64,000 bases of DNA from Microbacterium sp. lyk4-40-TSB-66 (GTDB lineage Bacteria > Actinomycetota > Actinomycetes > Actinomycetales > Microbacteriaceae), in assembly GCF_030209475.1 (NCBI RefSeq), contig NZ_JARVRW010000015.1:1-64000 (forward strand), in the 5' to 3' direction. The translations under genes were made by a program, and so were the position numbers. A model generated the notes under the pieces. It had not been told where the DNA came from. It saw only the letters and a list, made by a program, of their open reading frames with translations, and did no database searches. Within the stretch, counting starts at the first letter, position 1. Each line of letters starts with the position of its first letter. Positions 39,438-46,975 of this stretch are shown one piece after another.

Positions 39438-42190
39438 TGCCCAGCCCCATCGATTACGAGAAGATCCCGGGCGCCGACATCCAGCCGGATGCCATCGAAG
39501 AGAACGCGCTCACGGTCGGCACCATTTCGGGCCAGGTGACGGAGCACGGCTCGAACGTGAACTTCACGTGGCAGGGCATGGCGGCGGTCTACGAAGCGCC
39601 CGAGTCGCCCACGCTGCTCGGGCTCATGGCCCCCGTGAGTTCGCAGGCGACGCAGGCCGGCGACAACCTCGCCGAGGTGTCGGCGGCGCTCGTCGCCTTC
39701 GCCGCCGACGTCCGTCCGATCAAGGCCGAGCTCGACGCATTGCGCGCCGACGCGAAGACGTTCGTGGACTCCATCCAGGGTGGTGTCCAGGTGCGCGAGA
39801 TCAACCCGGCGTGGACGGCGGCGCAGTCGCCCTACGGCGGGGCGAGCGCCATGCCGACCTACCAGGGATCGTGGGGGTCGTCGACGACGACGCAAGCGGC
39901 CCCCGAGCAGTACCGCACGGTCACGAAGGAGTGGCACGAGTCGCAGGAGCACGTCGACCGCAACAACGAACTGCTCGCCGCCGTCAACGCGCAGCAGGTC
40001 AAGCTGTGGGAGGCCGAGCGCGCGTGCGCGAACCGCATCCGGGCGCTGTACGGCGCCGCCCCGCTGCGGGCCGCGCAGTCCGAAGACGACTCCCTCGGCT
40101 ACGGCATCTCGGAGATCCCCGAGGGCACCGAGATGCCCTGGGGTGCCGAGGTCGAGCGCACCGAAGGCTGCGGCGAGGCGACCGTCAACTTCGTCTTCAA
40201 GGACTTCCTGTGGGAGGGCATCGCCGTCGGCGGCATCTGGGGCACGGTCGAGGGCCTCGGCACTCTCGTGCTCGGCTACAACCCGGCCACGGGTGACTTC
40301 TTCTCGGGCGAGGCGTACGGCGCCGCCTGGGGCAACCTCGGCATGCTGCTCTTCGCGGGCGCCGCGAACACCGGCATCCTCGCCCCCATCTTCCAGTCGG
40401 ACTCCCTCATGCAGTCCATGGGGATGGACGGCTTCCTGCCCCAAGAGGTGCGCGACTTCAAGGCGCAGGCCGACGAGGCGGCGATCAACACCGGCAAGGC
40501 CCTCATCGCCTGGGACAAATGGCAGGACGACCCCGGCACCGCTCTCGGCGAGTCGGTCTTCAACGTCGGCACCGCGCTCATCCCCGTCGGCGGCGCGGCC
40601 GTCGCCGGTGTCAAGACCGCCTCGACCGCGGCATCCGTCGTGTCGAAGATGGCGCGGGTCGTCGACTTCGTCGATCCCGCCGCGCTCGCGATGAACGGCG
40701 CCATGCGGCTCGGTGGCGCGGGGCTGCACAGCCTCGACGGTCTCATCGGCCGGCTCGGCTCCGACGCCACCGACGGTTTCCACCTGAACACCCCCGACAT
40801 GCCCTTCGTCGCCGACGACGCGTCCTCGGCGCTGAACGCGCTCGACACCGCCGGTGTCGACATGGGCACCGTCACGGCGCGCATCGACGACGGTGTGCCG
40901 GTGTACGAGTTCCCGCCGACCGCCGAGATCCCCTCGGGCCGTATCGAGATGCCCGCCGGTTCGTTCGACGGCGTCCGCGGCGGCGACGTGCCGGTGCGCG
41001 CAGAAGTCCCCGTCCGCACCGACGGCGGAGTGGATGCCACCGTCCCGGCGCCCGTGCGCGAGCCCGAACTCGTCACCGCCGGTGGCGTGCGCGGCGAGAC
41101 CGGCCCCGGCCCGGTGAACTCGATCGTGGAGCATTCCCCCGTCCGTGCCGAGCCGGCCAGCTCGGGCGACGCGACGGTCGTGCGTAACCCCTCGACCGAG
41201 GCCGATCACCGAAGCGGCCACGATGGCGGGCAGCGAGGTTCGGAGACCGGGAGCGGCGGCGACGCAGGCCGCGGCGACGACGGTGCGGCCCGCGGCGGCC
41301 GCGGCGACGATAACGTGAGCAATAGCGGGTCCACCACCGGTGTCGGCGGCGACTCGGGGCGCGGCGACGAAGCGGTTGGGCCCGCGAACCGTGAGGATGG
41401 TTCGTCCAATGGCGGTGGCCAGCCGCCGGTGGACGACGTGCCGCGGATGCCCAACGGCGATCCTTTCCAGCCGCGCATGTCGCACGACCAGGTCGCGCAA
41501 CTCCCGAGTGCTCAGTCCCCCTTGGACTCCGGCGCTGCGCGGCACGGCATGACCCCCGATGAACTCCACGACCTCATCCACGGTCGCCCGCTCGATTCGC
41601 TGACCCCGGAGCAGGCGCGGACCGTCCTCGACGTCCGCGAGGGCATTCCGCAGCCGCAGCCCGGCGAGATCATGCAGAAAATCCTCGGGCAGCAGGATGT
41701 CGACAATCTCCTCAACCGCGTCTACGGCGACACCGACACCGTGGGCGGGTTCATTGCGCGCGCGGCGGATGCCATGGACCTCTCGACGCCCGACGAGATC
41801 GCGCGGGGCTTCGGATTGGACTACGGTCCGGGCCGCACCGTCCCCGCCCAGTTCACGGCTCCGACGGGCGACACCTACGCGGTGCGCTTTACACTCCCCG
41901 ACGACGTCGACCTGCGGGTGCCCTCGCTGGATGCCGGGGAACGGGCGGGGTATCTCTTCGACAACACCGGGCAGCCGTACTACCGCCCCGGCCGGATGGA
42001 TCCGCTCGGCCCGGAGAACCCGTTTCTGGGCCACGGCTTCGTCGGCGACGGTGGCGTGCAGATCATTCCCGAGTACCACCTGCCGAGCCGCATCGAGATT
42101 GGTCCCGGTAGCGAGGTCTACAAGATCGCGCCCGCGGGTGAGGAGATTCCGTTCGCGGTGCTGACCAAACAGGGCTGGGTGAGCTTTTGA
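39437..42190 (+). CDS. ESX-secreted toxin-like effector (917 residues)
   Basis: A polymorphic-toxin-type protein without signal peptide. The N-terminal ~260 residues are helical, then a glycine-rich hydrophobic region (GIAVGGIWGTVEGLGTLVLGYN, ALIPVGGAAVAGVKTASTAA) follows. Residues about 590-665 are a Gly/Ser/Asp-rich linker with several GGDSGRGDE-like repeats. The C-terminal ~170 residues, from EIMQKILGQQDVDN through GGFIARAADAMDLSTPDEI, GHGFVGDGG, QIIPEYHLP and PGSEVYKI to the end, are probably the toxic domain. The fold is not recognised; an ADP-ribosyltransferase-like pattern is possible (Arg in VRFTLPD, Glu in PEY). It is followed by immunity candidates overlapping by 4 bp. Confidence 0.78.
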   Translation: MPSPIDYEKIPGADIQPDAIEENALTVGTISGQVTEHGSNVNFTWQGMAAVYEAPESPTLLGLMAPVSSQATQAGDNLAEVSAALVAFAADVRPIKAELDALRADAKTFVDSIQGGVQVREINPAWTAAQSPYGGASAMPTYQGSWGSSTTTQAAPEQYRTVTKEWHESQEHVDRNNELLAAVNAQQVKLWEAERACANRIRALYGAAPLRAAQSEDDSLGYGISEIPEGTEMPWGAEVERTEGCGEATVNFVFKDFLWEGIAVGGIWGTVEGLGTLVLGYNPATGDFFSGEAYGAAWGNLGMLLFAGAANTGILAPIFQSDSLMQSMGMDGFLPQEVRDFKAQADEAAINTGKALIAWDKWQDDPGTALGESVFNVGTALIPVGGAAVAGVKTASTAASVVSKMARVVDFVDPAALAMNGAMRLGGAGLHSLDGLIGRLGSDATDGFHLNTPDMPFVADDASSALNALDTAGVDMGTVTARIDDGVPVYEFPPTAEIPSGRIEMPAGSFDGVRGGDVPVRAEVPVRTDGGVDATVPAPVREPELVTAGGVRGETGPGPVNSIVEHSPVRAEPASSGDATVVRNPSTEADHRSGHDGGQRGSETGSGGDAGRGDDGAARGGRGDDNVSNSGSTTGVGGDSGRGDEAVGPANREDGSSNGGGQPPVDDVPRMPNGDPFQPRMSHDQVAQLPSAQSPLDSGAARHGMTPDELHDLIHGRPLDSLTPEQARTVLDVREGIPQPQPGEIMQKILGQQDVDNLLNRVYGDTDTVGGFIARAADAMDLSTPDEIARGFGLDYGPGRTVPAQFTAPTGDTYAVRFTLPDDVDLRVPSLDAGERAGYLFDNTGQPYYRPGRMDPLGPENPFLGHGFVGDGGVQIIPEYHLPSRIEIGPGSEVYKIAPAGEEIPFAVLTKQGWVSF

Positions 42191-42672
42191 CCGGACACTC
42201 GCTCGTGCGCGTCAGCGGAACCTGGGTCGAGACGGGGGACGGTTGGTTCGCCGCAACCCATCAGATCCGAGACGGCGAGACGGATCCGGAGATCTTCGTC
42301 TACGACCACGAGGGCACCCGGCATCGGCAGGTCTCCCCCGCGGACGTCCGCCGCATCCAAAGGGTCGACTCCGAGGGTCTCTACCAGGGGCATTGGATCC
42401 CGCTGGTGTCCACCTGGACAGCCGAGATGGGCCGCGTACGGATGTTCCTCGACCGCAACGACGACCGCTACCTCGCGATGCTGTTCTTCGACAGCGGACT
42501 CGAGCGCGACGCGATCGCCGCCCTCCCCCGAGCCGAGGTGCACGACGACCGTACGAGCAATGGAGGCATCTCTCTCCTCGTGCCCTTCGCGGAGCTCGCG
42601 GACTACCGCGAGGTGATGACCCCGATCGACGTACCCGGCCGTGTTCCCCGGCGCGACTCCTCGACAGAATGA
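42187..42672 (+). CDS. Candidate immunity protein
   Basis: A 161-residue soluble protein starting at TTG 42187, overlapping the toxin stop (TTGA). It begins TGHSLVRVSGTWVETGDGWFAATHQI, continues with EIFVYDHEGTRHRQVSPADV, and ends in SLLVPFAELADYREVMTP. No known family is recognised. Immediate overlap with the effector and its size fit an immunity role that blocks the toxic domain in the producing cell; this is inference. The C-terminal half resembles that of the next gene product. Confidence 0.6.
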   Translation: MTGHSLVRVSGTWVETGDGWFAATHQIRDGETDPEIFVYDHEGTRHRQVSPADVRRIQRVDSEGLYQGHWIPLVSTWTAEMGRVRMFLDRNDDRYLAMLFFDSGLERDAIAALPRAEVHDDRTSNGGISLLVPFAELADYREVMTPIDVPGRVPRRDSSTE

Positions 42673-43526
42673 ATGCCATGGACATCTTCCAGAAGATCGT
42701 GACCCCGGGGCGTCTGCGCCTGTGGACTCAGGGCGACGAGCTACTGACCGGCTTCGTGGCGCGCCGGGCCGACACCGCGTGGGCGCAGACACCGTCCGAG
42801 ATCCGCGACGCGCACGGCTATGCGACGTCCGACCCCTCGTTCGCGGGCAGCCCGTTCGTCGACGTCCTCCGCTTCGCGAGCGCCGACTCGCTGACCTTCG
42901 TCGCCGCGACGGGCGTGGGCGGGGAAGGGTTCATCGAGCCCGCCCCCTTCACCGGAACGGGATTCGTACCGACGGATAAGGGGATCGTGCCCCTGTGGTG
43001 GGTCGAGCCGACACGCGTCCCCCCAGGTTCGGAGTTGTGGCGTATCCATCCGGACGGTCGCGAGGAGTTCCTCTCCCTCTATGCGAACGTCGCCTCGGGC
43101 TGGCAGCCCGGGCATGGCCGGGCACTGCCATCCGACGTGTGCGGGCGATTCGCCCGGTGGAACGGCGGGGCGGTACTCGCGGACGTGTTGGAGAACGGAC
43201 GCGTCGTGCTGGCGTCGTACGCCCGCACCGAGGATGCGAAGCTCACCGAGCGGGGCCTCTGGGCGTGGGTCGTCGACGCCACGCAGATCGAACAGCCCTA
43301 CACGCTGAGGCTCACCGCTCGGTACAAAGATCTCCCGTTTCAGGTAGTGCGGCGATGGAACGACGGAGACCGCGTGGTCGCCCGTCTCGTCTATCTGGGG
43401 CGAGACGCCACCCGGGCCGGGCAGGCAGGCCTGGAACGGACAGACGCCGGTGTCTACGAGGTCACGGCCGCCCTGGAAGAACTCACCGACGTCCGCGGCG
43501 AGGAACTCGCACCGAGCCGGGTGTGA
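42669..43526 (+). CDS. Toxin-domain paralogue joined to immunity-like domain
   Basis: A 285-residue protein with no secretion domain, coupled to the upstream gene by ATGA. Its first ~150 residues match the effector's C-terminus by eye: IFQKI against IMQKI, GFVARRADTAWAQTPSEI against GFIARAADAMDLSTPDEI, TGTGFVPTDKG against LGHGFVGDGG, and PGSELWRI against PGSEVYKI. But the effector's PEY reads PLW here. The second part (after about residue 150) ends in QVVRRWNDGDRVVARLVYLGRDA and GVYEVTAALEELTDVR, similar in layout to the preceding immunity candidate. Thus it may be an inactive toxin copy fused with immunity domain; a separate orphan toxin is also possible. Confidence 0.65.
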   Translation: MNAMDIFQKIVTPGRLRLWTQGDELLTGFVARRADTAWAQTPSEIRDAHGYATSDPSFAGSPFVDVLRFASADSLTFVAATGVGGEGFIEPAPFTGTGFVPTDKGIVPLWWVEPTRVPPGSELWRIHPDGREEFLSLYANVASGWQPGHGRALPSDVCGRFARWNGGAVLADVLENGRVVLASYARTEDAKLTERGLWAWVVDATQIEQPYTLRLTARYKDLPFQVVRRWNDGDRVVARLVYLGRDATRAGQAGLERTDAGVYEVTAALEELTDVRGEELAPSRV

Positions 43527-43884
43527 ACGCGCCGATTTCCGTGGCACTGGCTCGACGGGAACGGCAGGTGAAAGGCGATTGGTCGGTGTCCAACCAGGCT
43601 CGGCTAGCGGGCTCTCCGAAGATCAGACGGCGTAGGAAGTCGAATGGGCTTATCGCGTTTCTCATCACGACTTCGTCTATCTGCAGGAGGTTGACGGTGG
43701 CTGGATCGCTGTCCGCTCGTTCAATGGACCAACTGGCGCGAGATCGTGTCTTGGAACTGCGTCGCCGCGGCGATGCTCTCATCATCCCGAAGCGAGGTCG
43801 AAGATGATCGAAGAGGTTGGTGCGCGCGAGATCGTTTGCGAAGCGCTCCGCGGGGCCGAGGAGCACGGCATGCCCCGTCGATGA
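43527..43884 (+). pseudogene. Degraded gene remnant between immunity genes
   Basis: No intact gene spans this 358-bp stretch. From 43636 one frame reads VEWAYRVSHHDFVYLQEVDGG and continues with SFNGPTGAR, good protein-like sequence, but has a stop at 43633 and goes out of frame near 43740. Another frame then reads DRVLELRRRGDALIIPKR to a stop near 43800. The pieces together look like one frameshifted ORF. A 26-codon ORF (43804-43884, EEVGAREIVCEALRGAEEHG) lies at the end. Base composition is less GC-rich than neighbours, typical of decayed cassettes in toxin-immunity loci. Confidence 0.6.
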
Positions 43885-43885
43885 G

Positions 43886-44269
43886 GTGACCCCGAGAGTG
43901 AGTTTCGACATTTCGGGCTGGCGCGTGGACAAGAGCTGGCGGGGGGTCGACCGTGAGCTCGTGTTGAAGGCGAACAACGACGCCGATGTCGCCCGGTACG
44001 TCCCTGCTCTCTTCGGGAATGACATCCGACGGGCTCACGGCCTCGGTCGCGCAGTCCGCAAGGTCGTGCTCTCAGACGACGGCGTCGCCCAGCCCGGCGG
44101 GGGTTTCTCCCTCACCGAGAAGAGCGGCGACGGATATCGCCTGTCCCGCGGCCGAGACGGTGCTCAGTGGTTCTTCGCGAGCGACCTCGGGGCCGCACGC
44201 TTCAGCACCGTCGCCGATATCCCTCTCGCGCACATCCGCGACGCGATCAGAGGAACGACCAGACCATGA
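43886..44269 (+). CDS. Imm61-like candidate immunity protein
   Basis: A 127-residue protein. The middle and end (GGGFSLTEKSGDGYRLSRG, AQWFFASDLGAARFSTVADIPLAHIRDAI) follow the pattern I associate with immunity protein family 61, including the WFFASD and FSxxADIPL segments. The N-terminus reads FDISGWRVDKSWRGVDRELVLKANNDADVARYVP. The start is uncertain (GTG 43886 or 43898), since upstream sequence is decayed, so a 5' truncation is possible. It overlaps the next gene by 4 bp. Confidence 0.6.
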   Translation: MTPRVSFDISGWRVDKSWRGVDRELVLKANNDADVARYVPALFGNDIRRAHGLGRAVRKVVLSDDGVAQPGGGFSLTEKSGDGYRLSRGRDGAQWFFASDLGAARFSTVADIPLAHIRDAIRGTTRP

Positions 44270-44757
44270 CGACCGATCCGATCCTGTCCGCTGCCATCAC
44301 CGCCTACCTCGGATGGCCGAAGGCTCACACGCCGACTGCCGACCGGCGGGCGGTCCTCGAGGTGGCGAAGGGGGTGGCGACGGACGCGGCGAGACTCGTC
44401 GCCGATGTCGAGGGCGTCATCGCGGCATCCGATGGTCTCCCCGTCACCGACCTGACCGATCAGCCGGACGGCGGCGCGGCGGCGTGCAAGGGCGACTCGG
44501 CGGCGTGCGCCCGGATCTTTCACCGGATGCCATCCACGCTTTGGCCTCGCGCTGGTTCTTCCATCTGCGGTGGCTCGTCGACGACGGACGAGGTGCTCGT
44601 CGATGTCGACGAGTGGGTCGCCGACACCCGTGGAGTGCTTGATCGCGCGATCCGCTTCCCGCTGGAGTCCGACCTCGAGGAGATCTCGCAGGATGCCGCC
44701 CATGACGTCTTCCAGATGGCGGCGACGCGCACCTCCGCACCGCTGCGTCGTCGGTGA
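44266..44757 (+). CDS. Hypothetical protein, probably frameshifted internally
   Basis: A 163-residue reading frame beginning TTDPILSAAITAYLGWPKAHTPTADRRAVLEVAKG. The stretch at about 44500-44590 reads as IFHRMPSTLWPRAGSSICGG in this frame, which is unconvincing; the +2 frame over the same bases reads PDAIHALASRWFFHLRWLVDD, better protein-like and continuous in sense with what follows (EVLVDVDEWVADTRGVLDRAI). Two compensating indels, in nature or in sequencing, would explain it. No family is recognised. The context suggests a further ESX cargo or immunity gene. Confidence 0.55.
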   Translation: MTTDPILSAAITAYLGWPKAHTPTADRRAVLEVAKGVATDAARLVADVEGVIAASDGLPVTDLTDQPDGGAAACKGDSAACARIFHRMPSTLWPRAGSSICGGSSTTDEVLVDVDEWVADTRGVLDRAIRFPLESDLEEISQDAAHDVFQMAATRTSAPLRRR

Positions 44758-44877
44758 GCGCAGAGACGTGCTGATGAGTGAGCGATTCTGCCGCTCGGCG
44801 CGTTATCCACGCAAGGGATGCCGCAACTCGGCGGCTTCGGGGCGACCCGCATAGGGTGGAAGGCTGAGGAGGCGCCG

Positions 44878-45648
44878 ATGACGAACGTGCAGGAAAACCC
44901 ACGTCTTGCCGACGTGGACCCCTTCGTCTCCTCCGAGCGCGCCCTGCCGGGCAAGATCGCCGGAGCCGTGGCCCTCGACGTGGTCATGCCCCTGGCTCTC
45001 CTCGCCGCCGGAGTCGTCGTCATCTCGATGCGACAGCCCGCGCTCGGATGGTTCGTCATCGTCATCGCGGTCGGGCTCCTCGCCGTTGCAGGCTGGCTGC
45101 TCGGCCGCACCGGGCGCACCCTCGGCGCGTCGACGGTCGACGCGCGGATCGTCCACCGTGCGACCGGGGCAGCCGCGGGTGGCTCGGCGCTGTGGGCCCT
45201 GGCATCCGGCAAGCTCGCGATGTTCGATCTGCGGCGCGGACGCGACCCCTTCGCGCCGGCGATCGCGCCCTTCCGGTTCCCCGATGCCGCCCCCGCCGCA
45301 CCGGGCCGGTCACGGCGCGGGACCGCGCCGACGCTGCTGCTCGACTCCGGCGAACGCCTGCCCCTCGACACCGCCCTCATCCTGGGGCGCGCTCCCTCGG
45401 CCCCGGCCGATGCGCCCGCCGAGGTGTACCGCTGGGCCGACATGTCGCGCACGCTGTCGAAGTCGCACGTGCGCCTGGAGTGGGACGGCCGGCAGGTGTG
45501 GGTCATCGACCTGGGCTCGACCAACGGCACGTTCGTCCGCGGCGACGGATCGTCCACTCCGCTCCTCCCCCACCAACGCACCCCTGTGCCCACCGGTGTC
45601 GTCCTCGAGATCGGCGACCGTACCCTGACCGTTCGGGATGCCGCATGA
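44878..45648 (+). CDS. Membrane FHA-domain protein of the ESX-like locus
   Basis: A 256-residue protein. It has two hydrophobic segments at the N-terminus (VALDVVMPLALLAAGVVVIS, GWFVIVIAVGLLAVAGWLLG), a Pro/Ala linker, then a forkhead-associated domain: LILGRAPSAP, SKSHVRLEWDGRQVWVIDLGSTNGTFV (residues about 197-223) and VVLEIGD. FHA domains bind phosphothreonine and occur in ESX loci such as EssC/EccC partners. The ATG is preceded by gaggaggcg, and the stop overlaps the DUF6177 start. A kinase is not in the window. Confidence 0.85.
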   Translation: MTNVQENPRLADVDPFVSSERALPGKIAGAVALDVVMPLALLAAGVVVISMRQPALGWFVIVIAVGLLAVAGWLLGRTGRTLGASTVDARIVHRATGAAAGGSALWALASGKLAMFDLRRGRDPFAPAIAPFRFPDAAPAAPGRSRRGTAPTLLLDSGERLPLDTALILGRAPSAPADAPAEVYRWADMSRTLSKSHVRLEWDGRQVWVIDLGSTNGTFVRGDGSSTPLLPHQRTPVPTGVVLEIGDRTLTVRDAA

Positions 45649-46718
45649 CCACTGTCGACCACCCCCTCGTCGATGCCGCCGGCCCCGGTTGGGCCGGCAC
45701 CGAGACGCGCGTGCCGATCATCGCCCTCACCACCGCGATGAGCGACTGGCTGCACAAGACGGCCACCCAGGGCCTGCGCCCGGTCATCGTCTCGGGCGAG
45801 CACGCGCGTATGACGCAACCGCTGGCCCAGGTGCTCTCGGCGGTGCAGGGTCACTGGGTCGTCCGCGCCCGCGACGACGGCTTCTACGACGCCCGCACGG
45901 GCGTGCGCCTCGACGCTCCGGCCGACGCCCTCACCGCCGGGACCCCGACGCCCGAGAACGTGCACCCCCTGTTCGTGCGGGCGCAGGTGGCATCCACTCT
46001 CCAGGTCGTGGCGACGGTGTCGACACGCCACCGCGTGACCCGCCCGGTGCGGTTGGGCGGGGTCGCCGAGGCGGCCGTCGCGCTGTTCACCGACGCGGAA
46101 CCGGCCGCGTGGGGTGCCGTCGAACCCCTGCTCGCGCCCTGGGACCGCGACGACCTCACCGAGCGATCCCGACGCCGTGTCCCGCTCGACAGCCACTGGA
46201 CGGCCGTCGGCGGCGGCGAGCGCGCCGTCATCGCGACGATGCAGACCGCCCGCACCGGTCAGGGGCTCGAAGAGACCACGCGCGTGTGGGCCGCGGTGCC
46301 GGGCGTCGGGCGCGAAGCGGGGACGGCGGCCACCGCCGAGGCGCGGGAACTGCTGGCGCGGGCGGCGACTGTGGGCCTGCCCCTCATCGGCGTGGCCTTC
46401 GCCGCCATCGGCGCCCCCGATCTCGCTCGTCGCGCGACCGCGGCCCCGCATCCAGAGCCCCTCGCGCTCCTGATCGGCCCGGTGGGCGTGCGGGCGCTGG
46501 GGATCGACGCGAAGCGCTGGATCGACGACGTCGGCGGCACGATCGTCGGCAGCCCCCGGCTGCCGGGGGTGCTGCTGCCGCTCGGGTCCGTCGACGGCGG
46601 CGGTTGGACGCGCCTCGACGAGGTGCTGGCAACGGTGGATCCCACGCGGCTCGCCGACCTTCTCGATCTCGCTCCCCACGTGCGCGCGCAGCTCGTCGCG
46701 CGGGAAGGAGCCCGCTGA
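45645..46718 (+). CDS. DUF6177 family protein
   Basis: A 357-residue soluble protein that I place in DUF6177 from its position and pattern: TRVPIIALTTAMSDWLHKTATQGLRPVIVSGEHARMTQPLAQ, WVVRARDDGFYDARTGVRLD, and TRPVRLGGVAEAAVALFTD. It has no membrane segment. Such proteins accompany ESX-like exporters in actinobacteria; a helper in effector handling is plausible. It is coupled to both neighbours by overlaps (ATGA at 45645; ATG at 46718 shares its stop). Confidence 0.75.
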   Translation: MTTVDHPLVDAAGPGWAGTETRVPIIALTTAMSDWLHKTATQGLRPVIVSGEHARMTQPLAQVLSAVQGHWVVRARDDGFYDARTGVRLDAPADALTAGTPTPENVHPLFVRAQVASTLQVVATVSTRHRVTRPVRLGGVAEAAVALFTDAEPAAWGAVEPLLAPWDRDDLTERSRRRVPLDSHWTAVGGGERAVIATMQTARTGQGLEETTRVWAAVPGVGREAGTAATAEARELLARAATVGLPLIGVAFAAIGAPDLARRATAAPHPEPLALLIGPVGVRALGIDAKRWIDDVGGTIVGSPRLPGVLLPLGSVDGGGWTRLDEVLATVDPTRLADLLDLAPHVRAQLVAREGAR

Positions 46719-46975
46719 TGCCCGACCAGCGCGACACGGTGCTCATCGAGCAGGCCAAGATCCAGCGGATGCGCTTGGGCGCCGCCCTCGTCTACGGCCA
46801 CATCGGCGAGCGGCGCACCGTCAACGACCACATGAAGCGGCTGATGGGATCCATCGTGGTCGCCGCGATCGCGTGCGCCGCGTGCGTGGGCGTCTCCTTC
46901 GTGTCGCAGCTGCTCACCGAGCGCGCGCAGACGAGCACCTCGATCCAGACCCCGACCGGAGCCGTCACCCCGTGA
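46718..46975 (+). CDS. Small ESX-locus membrane protein
   Basis: An 85-residue protein with a helical N-terminus (DTVLIEQAKIQRMRLGAALVYG), a basic stretch (RRTVNDHMKRLMG), a single membrane helix (SIVVAAIACAACVGVSFVSQL) and a short extracytoplasmic end rich in Thr. The site and topology recall the N-terminal part of EccB, though no EccB periplasmic domain is present. gaaggag precedes the ATG. It overlaps eccD by GTGA. Confidence 0.75.
   Translation: MPDQRDTVLIEQAKIQRMRLGAALVYGHIGERRTVNDHMKRLMGSIVVAAIACAACVGVSFVSQLLTERAQTSTSIQTPTGAVTP

Noticed and set aside
39110..42079. Minus-strand open frame of 989 codons opposite the effector
   Set aside because: Shadow frame; no recognisable motifs and opposite to the operon direction.
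39437..42190. TNT-type NAD glycohydrolase domain at the effector C-terminus
   Set aside because: The expected TNT motifs (such as the GRF-x-SP-x-G and GGGTQY-type ends) are absent; the domain remains unassigned.
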